A DNA stretch of 64,000 bases, from positions 1,577,109-1,641,108 of the forward strand of contig JAJEKV010000027.1 of assembly GCA_021234155.1 (NCBI GenBank). Reading direction: 5' to 3'. The notes under the pieces are model-generated. The model had not been told where the DNA came from. It was given only the letters and a program-made list of their open reading frames with translations, and did not search any database. The position numbers were made by a program, and so were the translations under genes. Source of the DNA: Isoetes taiwanensis. Lineage: Eukaryota > Streptophyta > Lycopodiopsida > Isoetales > Isoetaceae. Of the stretch, positions 35,080-45,313 are shown piece by piece; position 1 is the stretch's first letter, and every line of letters starts with the position of its first letter.

Positions 35080-35590
35080 TCCATAAGTGGGAGGAGATGA
35101 TGGATGCGTATAGGGAGGCAATAATAAATCATCACATCACATCTTGCAATACAAATTGGTTGTTCCTTACAGAATGCGCAATGTAGAGAACCATATTCTT
35201 CTGATGTGGGACCAATATTAGGCCTTGTTCCTAAAGAACCTTTCCATTGTACCGAATTTGCTTGGCCTTTCCCCAACGCATAGTCACAACAAGGGTTTTG
35301 ACATTCCAAGTGTCCAACACAGTAGGCCAATCTGACAGTGCCTTGTATACACGACTTAAATCCATTTGTATGACTAGGATTTGTCCATTTATGTGGATCC
35401 GAAGACTGTTGCATTCCATCCATAGATCCTCCAGAGTCTTTTTGTGGAGGCAACTTTCTTCTGGTATTGAAGCACAAAATGAGCATTGGAGATTCGAGAG
35501 CTGTAGACTACTATCACATATTCTACGACAAGAGATGTGCCTAAAGGTGCCAGTGATGCAAATGTGCCTTCCATCATGCTCAAAATTTGC
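35080..35590 (-). pseudogene. Cys-rich, probably zinc-binding, transposon-protein fragment
   Basis: The frame ending near 35031 contains YCVGHLECQNPCCDYALG, then LHCAFCKEQPICIARCDVMI, giving regularly spaced CxxxxC, CxxxxxCC, CxxC and CxxxC pairs suited to metal binding. The upstream part (LRIHINGQILVIQMDLSRVY) continues in another frame up to about 35700, so at least one shift is present. I believe such segments occur at the start of transposon-encoded proteins in non-seed plants, but that is memory and not a match I can show. Function unknown. Confidence 0.4.
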
Positions 35591-36146
35591 ATTCAACATC
35601 GGCTCACAATACCAATTTTGCCCAGCATTTGATTCATCCAAAAAGGGCCTTGAGTCCCTTGTGTTGGAGCCATATCTATACTCTAATTTCCAATATCCCC
35701 AACATAATGATGCCAAATAGAGATTTCTTCCTGTTTTCAAGGAGTTAAGACTAGAAATATAGAAGAGATAATGCAAGAATAATGTAGAAAACATCAAGTT
35801 GAAATGTAAATGAACATAAATAAGGGCCTTTGCACTTACTTTAAATACTGGCCTCGCTTAGTGTTCCCGGCTCTATGAAATGTACAATATTCCAAATTAG
35901 TGTCTGTAGATTGGTCAATATAAGCAAAATATCAAATGCAAAGCATCCTAAGTCCATGGCCATATCAAATGCAAATCAAATACATGCCAATTGATCGTTA
36001 ACCAGTAAGTTCATAATCCAATAAACAAAAATTATTGTGGGCAAAGCAGGTCTGCTACAAAATAGAGATTAATGAACAATTAGAGCCTCAACTAAGTACA
36101 ACTAACTAATAACAAAGCAAGTGCAAATCTACAAATTAATGACTTG

Positions 36147-37253
36147 CTAAAATGAATGGGAGAGTGAAGCCTTACCGCTTGGAAAGAATGCAAGCATGTT
36201 CTTTTGTGATGCATCCACCACGATCTTCTTCCTTGATCTTCCACTTTGCTTTGGTGTTTGGCATTCATTTTTTCTTCTTTCATTTGCTGTCCATTTTTTA
36301 GCGTGACAAGTACTTATGATGTGCTCCTTCATATTTTCAACCATATCCCCTCGATCGGGAAAGAGACGAAGGGGTTTGTTGCAAAGTTTACAAACAATGC
36401 AAATATCCTCGTTTCTCACGTAACCTGCCAAAGTTTCATTATACAAGTCAAAGTCTACATGTGTCTCCTCGACAAAAGGCCTCACAATAGTGGCCATACA
36501 AGCCTCCACATCATTCCTGTTTTCAGCCATAATATCTTCATTACTCTTCACTTCTGAGACATTCTCTTGGATGACATCAAGGTTTCTTTGAAGATTGATC
36601 TTGTGTTCTTTGGACTTCACAACCATATAATTGTACATTATATCCTCTCCTTCCTTTCCATATTGTACATGGCACTCCACACACCAAATACAAAACACAA
36701 CAGCTCCATTTAAGTCAAAAGACATTAGCTCAAAATGATCTTTCTTGCCTTCAAGCGTCAACTTCATTTTTGCCCTTCGATATGTATACATCCACTTGTT
36801 TGTTAGAGACCTTGTAGCTATTTTGGATTCTAATCTACTCATAGACTCTTGACTTGGAAGTGGTTCAATGGGTTCAATGTAATCTTCGTGCTTTATATCT
36901 AAACTAACCGCTTCCGTAGTGATCACTTCTACATCCTCCTCTTGTTCTATAAGCATCAATCTCTTTTGTTTAGTGGGCTAAGTGGGCTGATCATCAGCTT
37001 GAGCACCTATTATCTTCACACACACCTCATCCTCATTCACTATAAATCTTGCATCTTGCTTCTTGGACAAGGCAAGCTTTCTTTCCCCTAAAAACACAAA
37101 TTCCTGGCCCTCCAAAGCTTCTAGCTCATCAAATTCAATCTCTCACCGTAAATCTGAGTAATGTGCATTCACATGGACCTTTACAAATCCAACTTCTTGT
37201 TTGTTATCACCTCCCTCGCTATGGCAAATAACAACATTCTTGTGTGTTGCCAT
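36147..37253 (-). pseudogene. Zinc-finger-like ORF ending in a PIP-box motif, two internal stops
   Basis: A single minus-strand frame of 368 codons plus stop starts at ATG 37253 (MATHKNVVICHSEGGDNKQE). It is broken only by TGA 37143-37145 and TAG 36978-36980, and its last 270 codons are open. Two metal-binding-type segments are visible: CIWCVECHVQYG with downstream His, and CIVCKLCNKP followed by H..STCH. A basic patch (KQSGRSRKK) precedes QKNMLAFF, about 13 residues from the end. That is a textbook PCNA-interacting (PIP) box, Qxx(M/L/I)xxFF, placed near the C-terminus as in genuine PCNA partners. It lies upstream of the Helitron helicase on the same strand, but linkage to that element is not shown. 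I infer a transposon-encoded DNA-binding protein. Confidence 0.5.
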
Positions 37254-37340
37254 TTATCTGCATGCGAAGCAAGCACATTAGCTACACAATATGATAAGAG
37301 ATTTAACAAATACTAGCTAACTAGCATGCACGAGAACTCT

Positions 37341-38352
37341 GATTTTGGGGCTTAAAAATCATTAAAGAAAGTGTCAACTCAATAAGCAAACATTCCAATA
37401 AACAACTAACCCCTTGTTCTCATACAATGCATTCTTTATGCATAAAGGGGGCCGCAAAGGGGCAACCCAATTAAGGTCTGTTACAGCCCTGATATAAGAA
37501 AGAAAGAGGCTACTTAAAGGCTCTTTTGAGTCCGAAAACGTTTTATGACAGCCCAGAAAGCTATAGCAGCAATCAGATTGGCAATTCAAAAAATAATCAG
37601 CCCTAATGTGATATAAATCTGAATTTTGAGCTCAAAAACGTTGCAATAATACATACATGTGATCAAATAATAGGCAATGAAGTCTTCTTGGCAAGCTTCT
37701 TGACTGCTGCATTAAAAAAAAAAAAGAGTATTAGTTACGATACTTGAATGGGAAATTTGTTATGATCTATAATCAAGTATATGAAATGATGAGATAGTGG
37801 TATGAATGTGACTTTAGGAACCTTAAACCCTGATTTTGGGGCATAAACATCATTAAGAAAGTATCAAAAATTAGGTTGGCAAGTATTCCAATAAGTGACA
37901 AACCCCTTGTTCTCATACAATGCATTCTTTATGCATAAAGGGGGCAGCAAAGGGGCAGGCCAGTTAGGGTCTGTTACAGCCCTGGTATAAGAAAGAAAAA
38001 GGCTACTAAAGGCTCCATTGAGTCCAAAAATATTTTATGACAGCCTAGAAAGCTATAGCAGCAACCACATTAGCAATTCAAAAATAAATCAGCCCTAAAG
38101 TGATATAAATCTGAATTTTGAGCTTAAGAACATTGCAATAATACATACATGTGATCAAATAATAGGCAATGAGTCTTCTTGGCAAGCTTCTCGACTGCTA
38201 TACAAAAAAATAAAAAAGAGTATTAGTAACGATGCTTGAATGGGAAATTTGTTTATGATCTATAATCAAGTATATGAAATGATGAGATAGTGGTATGAAT
38301 GTGTTTTAGGAAACCTATACCCTGAGTTTGGGGCATAAACATCATTAAAAAG
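37341..38352. repeat. Tandem repeat, two full units of 493 bp plus a partial third
   Basis: GATTTTGGGGCxTAAAxATC begins units at 37341 and about 37834 and a partial unit at about 38327. CCCTTGTTCTCATACAATGC recurs exactly 493 bp apart (37411 and 37904). Units are about 90% alike and non-coding, with a short A-run near the end of each. Confidence 0.9.
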
Positions 38353-38354
38353 TA

Positions 38355-39173
38355 TTAAAAAGTCCAGTTCAGCCTGCTTTTGTGCAAAAGCTGTTGCTTG
38401 ATTACCAATTGAGCCTTTAGATTGGTTATTGCAGCCTCCATTACTTCACGGACTTCTCTTGCTCGTCGAAGCTCTAACTCAGAAGAGTGAAGGGCAGAAG
38501 ATTTTTCCTCAAAAAGAGACTCAAGTTCCTTGACCTCCCAAAGCAAAGCCTGTTCTTTTTGCTCCCATCCAGCTGCACATTTCTCCATATCTGCAATCTT
38601 TTGATTGCATTTTTCAGTTTCTTCATAAACAACAACAAGATTCTTCATAAAGCATTCAATCTCAATAACCTCTCCCTCCCTTTCCCTTACTTGTCTTTCT
38701 AATTCTAACATCTTATTGTGCAAAATCACCTCTTGCTTTTCCTTTCGACCATATTCAGATTTAATTTTACCAATTTCATTTGCCAATTGTTGTACTGTCC
38801 ACTCTGATGCACTTAGCTTCTCTTCCTTTTCCTAAACTGCATTGATTTGCGCTTCCAATAAATTTTCCAAATGTTCAACCCTTGATTCAGCTTCCACAAG
38901 TTGTTTACTGAATTTATCAGCATTATCAATCTTTGCTTGTAGGTTTCTTACTTCAAAGTCACATGCTGCAAGGTCAGATTCTGTAATCTCTAGCCTCCTA
39001 CACATATCTTCCCTTGTATTTCTTGTCTCTTCATTCTGTAATAGAAGGGTTGATATCTTCTGTTCTGGAACTTCGTTTGCAGACTCCAAAAATCCAATCC
39101 TCTCTTGAATATGTTTGTTTTTCATGTTTGCCTCGGCCAAGGTAGTCTCTGCTGCATCCACATGCCAATACAC
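38355..39173 (-). pseudogene. Long coiled-coil protein fragment, one internal stop
   Basis: One frame of 273 codons reads from MYWHVDAAETTLAEANMKNK at 39173 to a stop at 38355, interrupted only by TAG 38832-38834. Nearly all of it is heptad-patterned Glu/Lys/Leu/Gln sequence (such as LQAKIDNADKFSKQLVEAES and ELERQVREREGEVIEIE), so it should form a long parallel coiled coil. It resembles the central rods of plant WIT or golgin-like proteins in general style, but no diagnostic motif is visible. There is no intron, and it directly abuts the 493-bp tandem repeat. A captured, retro-copied or single-exon gene relic are all possible. Confidence 0.55.
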
Positions 39174-39179
39174 TCTACA

Positions 39180-39468
39180 CCTATCTTCGATGTCACCACA
39201 TCCACTATTTGGTGCAGTTCCTTAGCCAGTTATCCCAGAGACAATTATTTCTGCAATTATTTCTGGCTATGCTGAGCATTGGTGTGCCGAAGAAGCAAAT
39301 TGGTAGCACCAAATATAATCAGATTCATTGGACGTGGGTCAAGGTCCAACAAAGACTTTGTAATTGTAGGTTATGTGGGTAATGTGACATGTCAAGAGAA
39401 AATGTCTTTGAACATGTTATTCATGAAACCTTAAAATTGAGGGCCTTTTGCATTTTGTTGAATCTGTA
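39180..39468. other. Spacer, nothing recognised
   Basis: Sits between the coiled-coil relic and a LINE tail. No open frame of note. Confidence 0.3.
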
Positions 39469-39469
39469 T

Positions 39470-39635
39470 AGAATAGAATAGAATAGAATAGTTTTTTTAA
39501 CGTCCACGGAGACCAATAGGTCATGGGACCCATACAATGGGCTAGTACAATCATTACTACTAGGATTAAAAAACCCCTGCCTCGAAAGGTTTTCAAGGGA
39601 AAAACCTTTGCAGTAATGATGATACTAGACAAGCT
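39470..39635 (-). mobile_element. LINE 3' end (hairpin family, copy C)
   Basis: Read on the minus strand: GGTTTTTCCCTTGAAAACC, TTTCGAGG, GGGGTTTTTTAATCC, then GGGTCCCATGACCTATTGGT, CTCCGTGGACGTTAAAA and a tail of (TATTC)n. The same two blocks, in the same order, end the large LINE at 9838 and copy A at 4258. Only the 3' portion is present. Confidence 0.75.
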
Positions 39636-39639
39636 TAGA

Positions 39640-40700
39640 TAATGACTACTGAGGGCTCAGTAATTGCAGACGTTTATCTAGAACCTCAAGTATGTATAAT
39701 GCCAAGTCATGCACAGATTGTGCGCTGAGAAGTTGTGGAAGCATAAACATAAGCATAAGAGTGGATTCAAGTTCAAATAGTGAGACAATGCCATGGTTTA
39801 TGCCACATCTATCTTGTGAAGATGACAATTAGTTTGGTTCCAGATACTATTCAGTTGCAGGATAAGCAAGATTTTAAATCTGTATTAAATAAATGAGTTG
39901 ATTCAAATAGAAAGATCATAGCATATCAGTAAAGTTGTTAGGAGGCAAACAAACAAGTTAATAGCCTAAATCTATGTGGACCATTTGGTAAGCCATGGCT
40001 ACGCTACTGTTACAGCTTAGAGAAGGTGCTAATGCACAAGGGTTGCCTCAAAACCAATTGTGATATCTGAACTTCTAGTTAGATGGCACTGGAGAGGGTT
40101 AATTCTTTTAGAACATTTTGTAAGCATAATGTGGCCATAGGAGTCGTGAAGAGTTGGTTAGACAGAGGTTTTATATGGTTGTCTTAAACTTTGAGTTCCA
40201 TTGCCATTCTATGTAATCATTGCAGTTTATGGAGTCAGAAGCTTTGCCCATGGGATTGGGTTACAGATGATTTAAATCGATTGCAGGAAGCAATTCGACC
40301 AAGAAGAAGCATGTTCAGTGAAGCTTAAATGAATCTGGAAGCGTGTTTTTGTTCTCGACCGTGCTACAGTAACATTGAATCCTATTACTAGATTTCGGGA
40401 ATCAAACCATTGAAATTGTTTTGTTGCTTTTTGGTTTAGGTATTAATACCATTGGAACTAAGTTGTATGCTTGATTTTTATTTAAAGATTAATACAACGG
40501 TGGGGTAAAACCATTAAAACGAAGTTGTATTCTTGTTTTTTCATCTAAGCCTCAATAAAAAGGTTGGAGTTTGAAAATTAACGTCTTTGTCTAGGCAAAT
40601 TCATGTCTATCATTGAGAATTTAAGTACCTTGTTAGGGTGTAAGTTAAGTTTTAAGTACCTTGTTAGGGTGTAAGTTAATGTTGGTGTTGTCAAATGTGC
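39640..40700. other. Intergenic, nothing recognised
   Basis: A+T-rich. A short repeat (TAAGTACCTTGTTAGGGTGT) occurs twice near 40622 and 40652, just upstream of the transposon gene start. Confidence 0.35.
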
Positions 40701-40708
40701 AGTGCAAG

Positions 40709-42248
40709 ATGGTTAACAAAAAGGACACTGAAAAGGGGAAGGAGAAAGTTGTTTCAGCTAAGATGTTATCAAAAATATTGTCAATGTTAACGGAGGAAAA
40801 AAAGGATGCAGTGGCACGTGAACTATCAAATGGAGGCGCATCATCATCGAAGAAATCCAAGAGAAGGAGAAGGTCTTCTGTTGGTAGTGATACTTCCAAG
40901 GCACAAGAGAATTCACGTGTAGAAGGTAGTGAATCGATGGCATCGGAAAACTCTCGTGCTATGAGCTTTAAGAAGTTGGGGGACACTGAGGTATATTGTA
41001 CATCAATTTTAATTGTTTTGAGTGTTTGTTCCTATGTCGTTGATTAATATAATGTTTTTATATTACGTTGTAGGTGTGTGTGTCTAGTGGTGGAAAGATT
41101 CATCCTGATGCTCATGGGAAAGAGTTTATAGACATTGCAAGCAGTTACATGTTGGACCACTGCCATGAGATACATCTAAACTGGCGACAGGTTAAGTTGC
41201 GCCAGAAGCAAGACGTGATTAATGACTTGAAGAATCAATTCGCTGTTGATTTTAATGAGAAGGATGTCCTGAAACAACTTGGACATAGATGGAATCATCA
41301 CAGGTTAGACATATGACCTTCCTAATTATTTTTTCTTGTTTTATCTAGAGCTTTAATTTTCTTCGATTATATTGGTAGGGATTATTTAAGATGAAAGGCG
41401 CGAAAAGGTTTGACTTCCAAACCTTCGTCTGTTAAAAAAGCAAACTGGAAAAAATTTCTAGACTTGGCGAAGGTGGAACACCCCATGAAGAAGTTGGCGG
41501 TATCTCAAAGAGAAAAGAAACCATGCACTGGGTCGGGTGGAAATAGATCAATCATCTCCAATTATGTAAGTATCATATCTTATTTGTTTAGAATCGAGTA
41601 CTATAAATACAAATTATAACTTCCTGTTCTTGCGCTTGCCATGGCTGAATCTCCTCAGCGTTTGAAACGATGTTGGAAAGAGCATTGCACTACATGGTGC
41701 CCATTGGGCTGTGCAACCAGAGCACTGCCTGATGCTTGCCAGTTCTGATCCTGAGCTTTTGCAACAATATCTCAATGGTCGTTTTTCTCAAAAGATATGG
41801 GACGCAGTTACTTTGGCCCAGTGATGAAGGAAGTGTATTTCCAGAAACAAAGGCACAATTGCAATTTTAAGAATCACAATTTAAATATACATATATGGAT
41901 ATTAGTTACCATTAACTCTATTTAATTATCTTGTAGCACATGCCACAGGATTATGTTGGTAAGGGCATGGTTCCAGTAGTAGATATCAAAGGGAAAGCTT
42001 TGCAGATCAAGTACCATGTGAGGAGAATGAAGACGATGTGCATGTAGGTTTTTATCTAAGTTGTTGTACATGTTTATAACTTTTAATATTGTAGTCACAT
42101 AACTTATTTTTTTCCTATGTACTTGGATATGTCTGAATCATCAAGCAGTGGAAGTTCAAGCGATGGATCTAGCACTGGCACTAGCACTGGAAGTGAAGAT
42201 ACTACATCTAGTACTGACAGTGAGGAGGTTGAAATTAATAGTGTTTAA
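40709..42248 (+). pseudogene. CACTA (En/Spm) accessory gene, Transposase_24-like
   Basis: Exons with GT-AG introns and consistent phase: 40709-40990 (MVNKKDTEKGKEKVVSAK, basic and Ser-rich), 41074-41303 (GKIHPDAHGKEFIDIASSYM to QLGHRWNHHR), and 41379-41565 (NWKKFLDLAKVEHPMKKLA to NRSIISNY). The last has the W..(L/F)..(L/A)....k.......NR spacing of the plant Ptta/En/Spm transposase-associated family that binds subterminal repeats. A TGA at 41392-41394 interrupts exon 3. Later pieces (MPQDYVGKGMVPVVDIKGKA near 41940; a Ser/Thr/acidic tail SSSSGSSSDGSSTGTS to about 42248) probably continue the gene. A CACTA terminus follows at 43162, consistent with this role. Confidence 0.6.
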
Positions 42249-42419
42249 TCAAACATCTTTATCATAAACTTCTTCGTAAACAATTCATGCGTATTGTTCT
42301 TTTCAGACATTACTATTGCTTCTATGTTTCTATGAAACATTATGAACTATGCTTCTATATGTATTGTTCTTTTGAGACATTATGAACTATGCTTCTATGT
42401 GTATTGATTCTATGTTTCA

Positions 42420-43162
42420 TAAAAAATGTCAAAAAAGAAAACAACACATGTGCCAAACAGACGACAATAATGTGTCAAAAAATGATTTAAAATATGTCAA
42501 AAATGTGACTAAGAATTGCTAGAAAAAGTGACAAAAGATTACCCAAATATGTTTGTAGATGACAAAAATATGACAAAAATAATTTAGAATATATGACCAA
42601 CTATATGTCAAAACATTGCCAAAAAAGTGACAAACATGGCCTAAAATATGTTAAAATAGGTGTCAAAAAAGTGCCAAGACAACTTAAAATGTGACAAAAT
42701 AGGTGCCAAAGACTTGCCAGAAAAGTGACAAAAACTCATCTGAAATTGACACAGCAGGTGCCAAAGAATTGCCAAAAAAGTGACAAAAATAGATATAAAA
42801 TATGACACTCTAGATGACACTAAATTGTCAAAAAACAATCTAAGATATGACAATATAGATGTCAAAGAATTGCCCAAAGAAGTGATAAAAAATGCTATAA
42901 AGATGACAAATAGGGTGTCAAAAATTTGCCTAAGATATGACAATATAGATGTCAAAGAATTGCCCAAAAAAGTGGCAAAAAAATGCTATAAAGATGACAA
43001 ATGAGGTGTCAAAAAATTGCCAAAAAAGTGACAAAAAACTGACGATCTATCGTCACTAATTTTTGACATTTTTATGGTCACATTTTTGTCAGTTCTCTGA
43101 AAAATGCAGTAGTCTACAAAGTGACAAAAAAACTGACAATAAACGCCTATTCTCTTGTAGTG
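42420..43162 (+). mobile_element. CACTA transposon subterminal repeats and terminus
   Basis: About 700 bp densely packed with variants of TGTCAAAA, TGACAAAAA and GCCAAAAAAGTG, ending CGCCTATTCTCTTGTAGTG at 43162. Reverse-complemented, that end begins CACTACAAGAGAATAGGCG, the canonical CACTA terminus. En/Spm-like elements have exactly this structure: arrays of short subterminal motifs bound by the element's own protein, closed by CACTA. The opposite end was not found as an exact match in the window, so the left limit of this element is unknown. Confidence 0.85.
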
Positions 43163-43199
43163 CTAGGAGCCAATTTTATGTACCTATTACCCATTTTCC

Positions 43200-44960
43200 A
43201 TAGCCATTTCTTAGGAAGGTGTATCCAAACCCATTGATCTTTTGCATAGTCAACTTTCCTTCGTTTCTTTGCAAGTTTGAAAATCATTAACGCTTGACTC
43301 TTTTGCATACGAATTTTTACTTTTTGTAAAATGTCAGCAAAGTCTGTTGCTGCTTCATCTGAAGTTGTTACTTCTCCTTCTAATGTCGTAATTAGATTTT
43401 CAAAGAATATCTGTATACTACTTCAAAAGGAGTTATCCAGGTGACCAAATGAACGGTATTGTTGTATGCAAACTCAAGAAGATAGAGATATTTTTTCCAT
43501 TGACTTTGCCTTTCTACAACATAGGCTCAAAGTATATCCTCAATAACACGATTCACAACCTTGGTTTGACCATTCGTCTGGGGGTGATAGGCTGTGGAAA
43601 CTTTAAAGTGGTACCTAGATTTTTCATGAGTCCTGACGAAAATCGAATCTCTATTCGTTATAATTGCACCGGGAAGAAAGTAAACCTGTTTAGACAACCT
43701 GTCTACAACCGTCCAAATTTTTAGGAATCGGCTGAAGTAATCTGGTAGGCTTGCAAGTGGAATCTTTCATTTGTTGGCAAATAACGCAAGCTTCTACACA
43801 CCTCTTAACACCCCTTTCAAGCTTATGCCAATAAAAAACGTCTCTTCACAGTGGCCAAAGTATTTTGAACCCAGGGGATGCACCTAAACTATAGGGGACA
43901 TATCATTTGCATGCACAAGGTCAGAAGAAACCTGTATACACCTTTTCTAAGGTCTCATATTGCCAAGTTTTGCATCTATGCCATACTTGTACAAACATTT
44001 TTGTTAGTGGCAAATATACCCATCCCATATAAGTACTTATTTCAAATGTAGAGACCCAAATCCAATAATCCCTCTTTGCGTCTATGGATAAAAAGAAGCC
44101 TTCCCATATATGTATAATTTATTCTCCTTCTGCCAAGTTCCCCCTCATGGTTTTGTATGGTATGAAATGCAGAAAAACCATACTTGTATAACGTATATGG
44201 ATATTTTCATAAAAAATAACCCCCTATAGACCACTCGCTAGTGTTATATGGCTAGTACAGTATGAATTCCCCTTGAGCTTGAATGTTGCTATGCCCAGAA
44301 TATGCAGGTTCATGACAATCCTGTATCATTCTGGACCTATATGCATGTGTAACACATATGTGCGATTCCGATATAAAAGTAAACCGTTATGAATTCTATA
44401 CTCTTGGAGGGGATCTCCGCCATCCTTTTTTATCTGTATATATGGAACAGCAAAGGAAGGATTGTCCCTGTATTCTGCTTTCATTGGCTCCAAATCAACA
44501 ATTTCTATTATGGATATGGCCTAAATGTCTGCTCAGTGCACCAGCAATTTGGTTCTCCTTCCCAAGTTTATACTCAAGATGCAACCCTTCAAAATCCTTT
44601 ATAGTATCAATGTGATAATATCTTAGATTTGTATATGTTTTAAGCTCTGTTGATCAAAGCATGCAACAAATTTGGATCCCATGAGATAGTGTCTCCATTT
44701 CTTTAGCGCATGCACAGCAATCAATTTTTTTTTCATAAGTGTTATACCCTTGCTTCGATGGCTTAAGCATGCGGCTAACATAGGCTAATGGATTGCATGT
44801 CATGAGATCAAATGGTAATTTTTTTGTTAGGTGTGACCTTAAGAGTTTTATATGGCACATTATATGGTCGGTGGCATTCTCAAGCATATGGTTCATTTCA
44901 TTAAGTAAAAGAAAAGAGCATACATGTTTAAATAAAAAAGGGTGGCATGTCAATGGGTAT
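43200..44960 (-). pseudogene. Ty3/Gypsy pol remnant: RNase H and integrase
   Basis: Reading the minus strand from about 44850: LAYVSRMLKPSKQGYNTYEK (RNase H), LEYKLGKENQIAGALSRH (end of RNase H, about 44560), VEACVICQQMKDSTCKPT (zinc-binding HHCC segment, about 43770), VVDRLSKQVYFLPGAII, TAYHPQTNGQTKVVNRVIED (integrase core, about 43530-43590), and SQWKKYLYLLEFAYNN. The order RNase H then integrase is that of Gypsy elements. Reverse transcriptase, gag and both LTRs are absent, and stops are scattered throughout. It is cut off on the high-coordinate side next to the Copia element. Confidence 0.85.
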
Positions 44961-45300
44961 TTACAGCAACTCCTGAAGAAATGCCGAACCGACTGCTACC
45001 TGATAAAGGAGATAAGCTCAGATCCAAGAGGTGGAGTGGTTAAGCAAATTGGGACCCGGAATCATCATAAAGGGGGATCTAATGGGTAAATTTGCAGATT
45101 AAATGAAGTTCCGATCAAGTTGAAGATCTAGTCTTCTCCTTTTGCTAGAGTGCACTGAAGCGATTTTCATACCATTGGACCATTGACTTTGTGCCAGAAA
45201 TTTGTGTTATAATTAAGTATTTGTCTACCCATTAGAGACATCATTGTGCCTAGTTAAAAGATTAGCTGTGTCTAGATCGGTTATCTCAAAAAATCTTCAT

Positions 45301-45312
45301 TGGTATCAGAGC
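45301..45312 (+). other. Copia primer-binding site (initiator Met tRNA)
   Basis: TGGTATCAGAGC is complementary to the 3' end of the plant initiator methionine tRNA and is the classical minus-strand primer site of LTR retrotransposons. It lies two bases before the gag ATG, so the 5' LTR (ending near ..CTTCA at 45297) should occupy the sequence just upstream. The LTR start could not be placed because no second LTR is visible. Confidence 0.9.
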
Positions 45313-45313
45313 A

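Noticed and set aside
42780-43004. 74-residue plus frame (MTKIDIKYDTLDDTKLSKN) as a repeat protein
   Set aside because: It is a translation of the CACTA subterminal DNA repeats; the periodicity belongs to the DNA motif.
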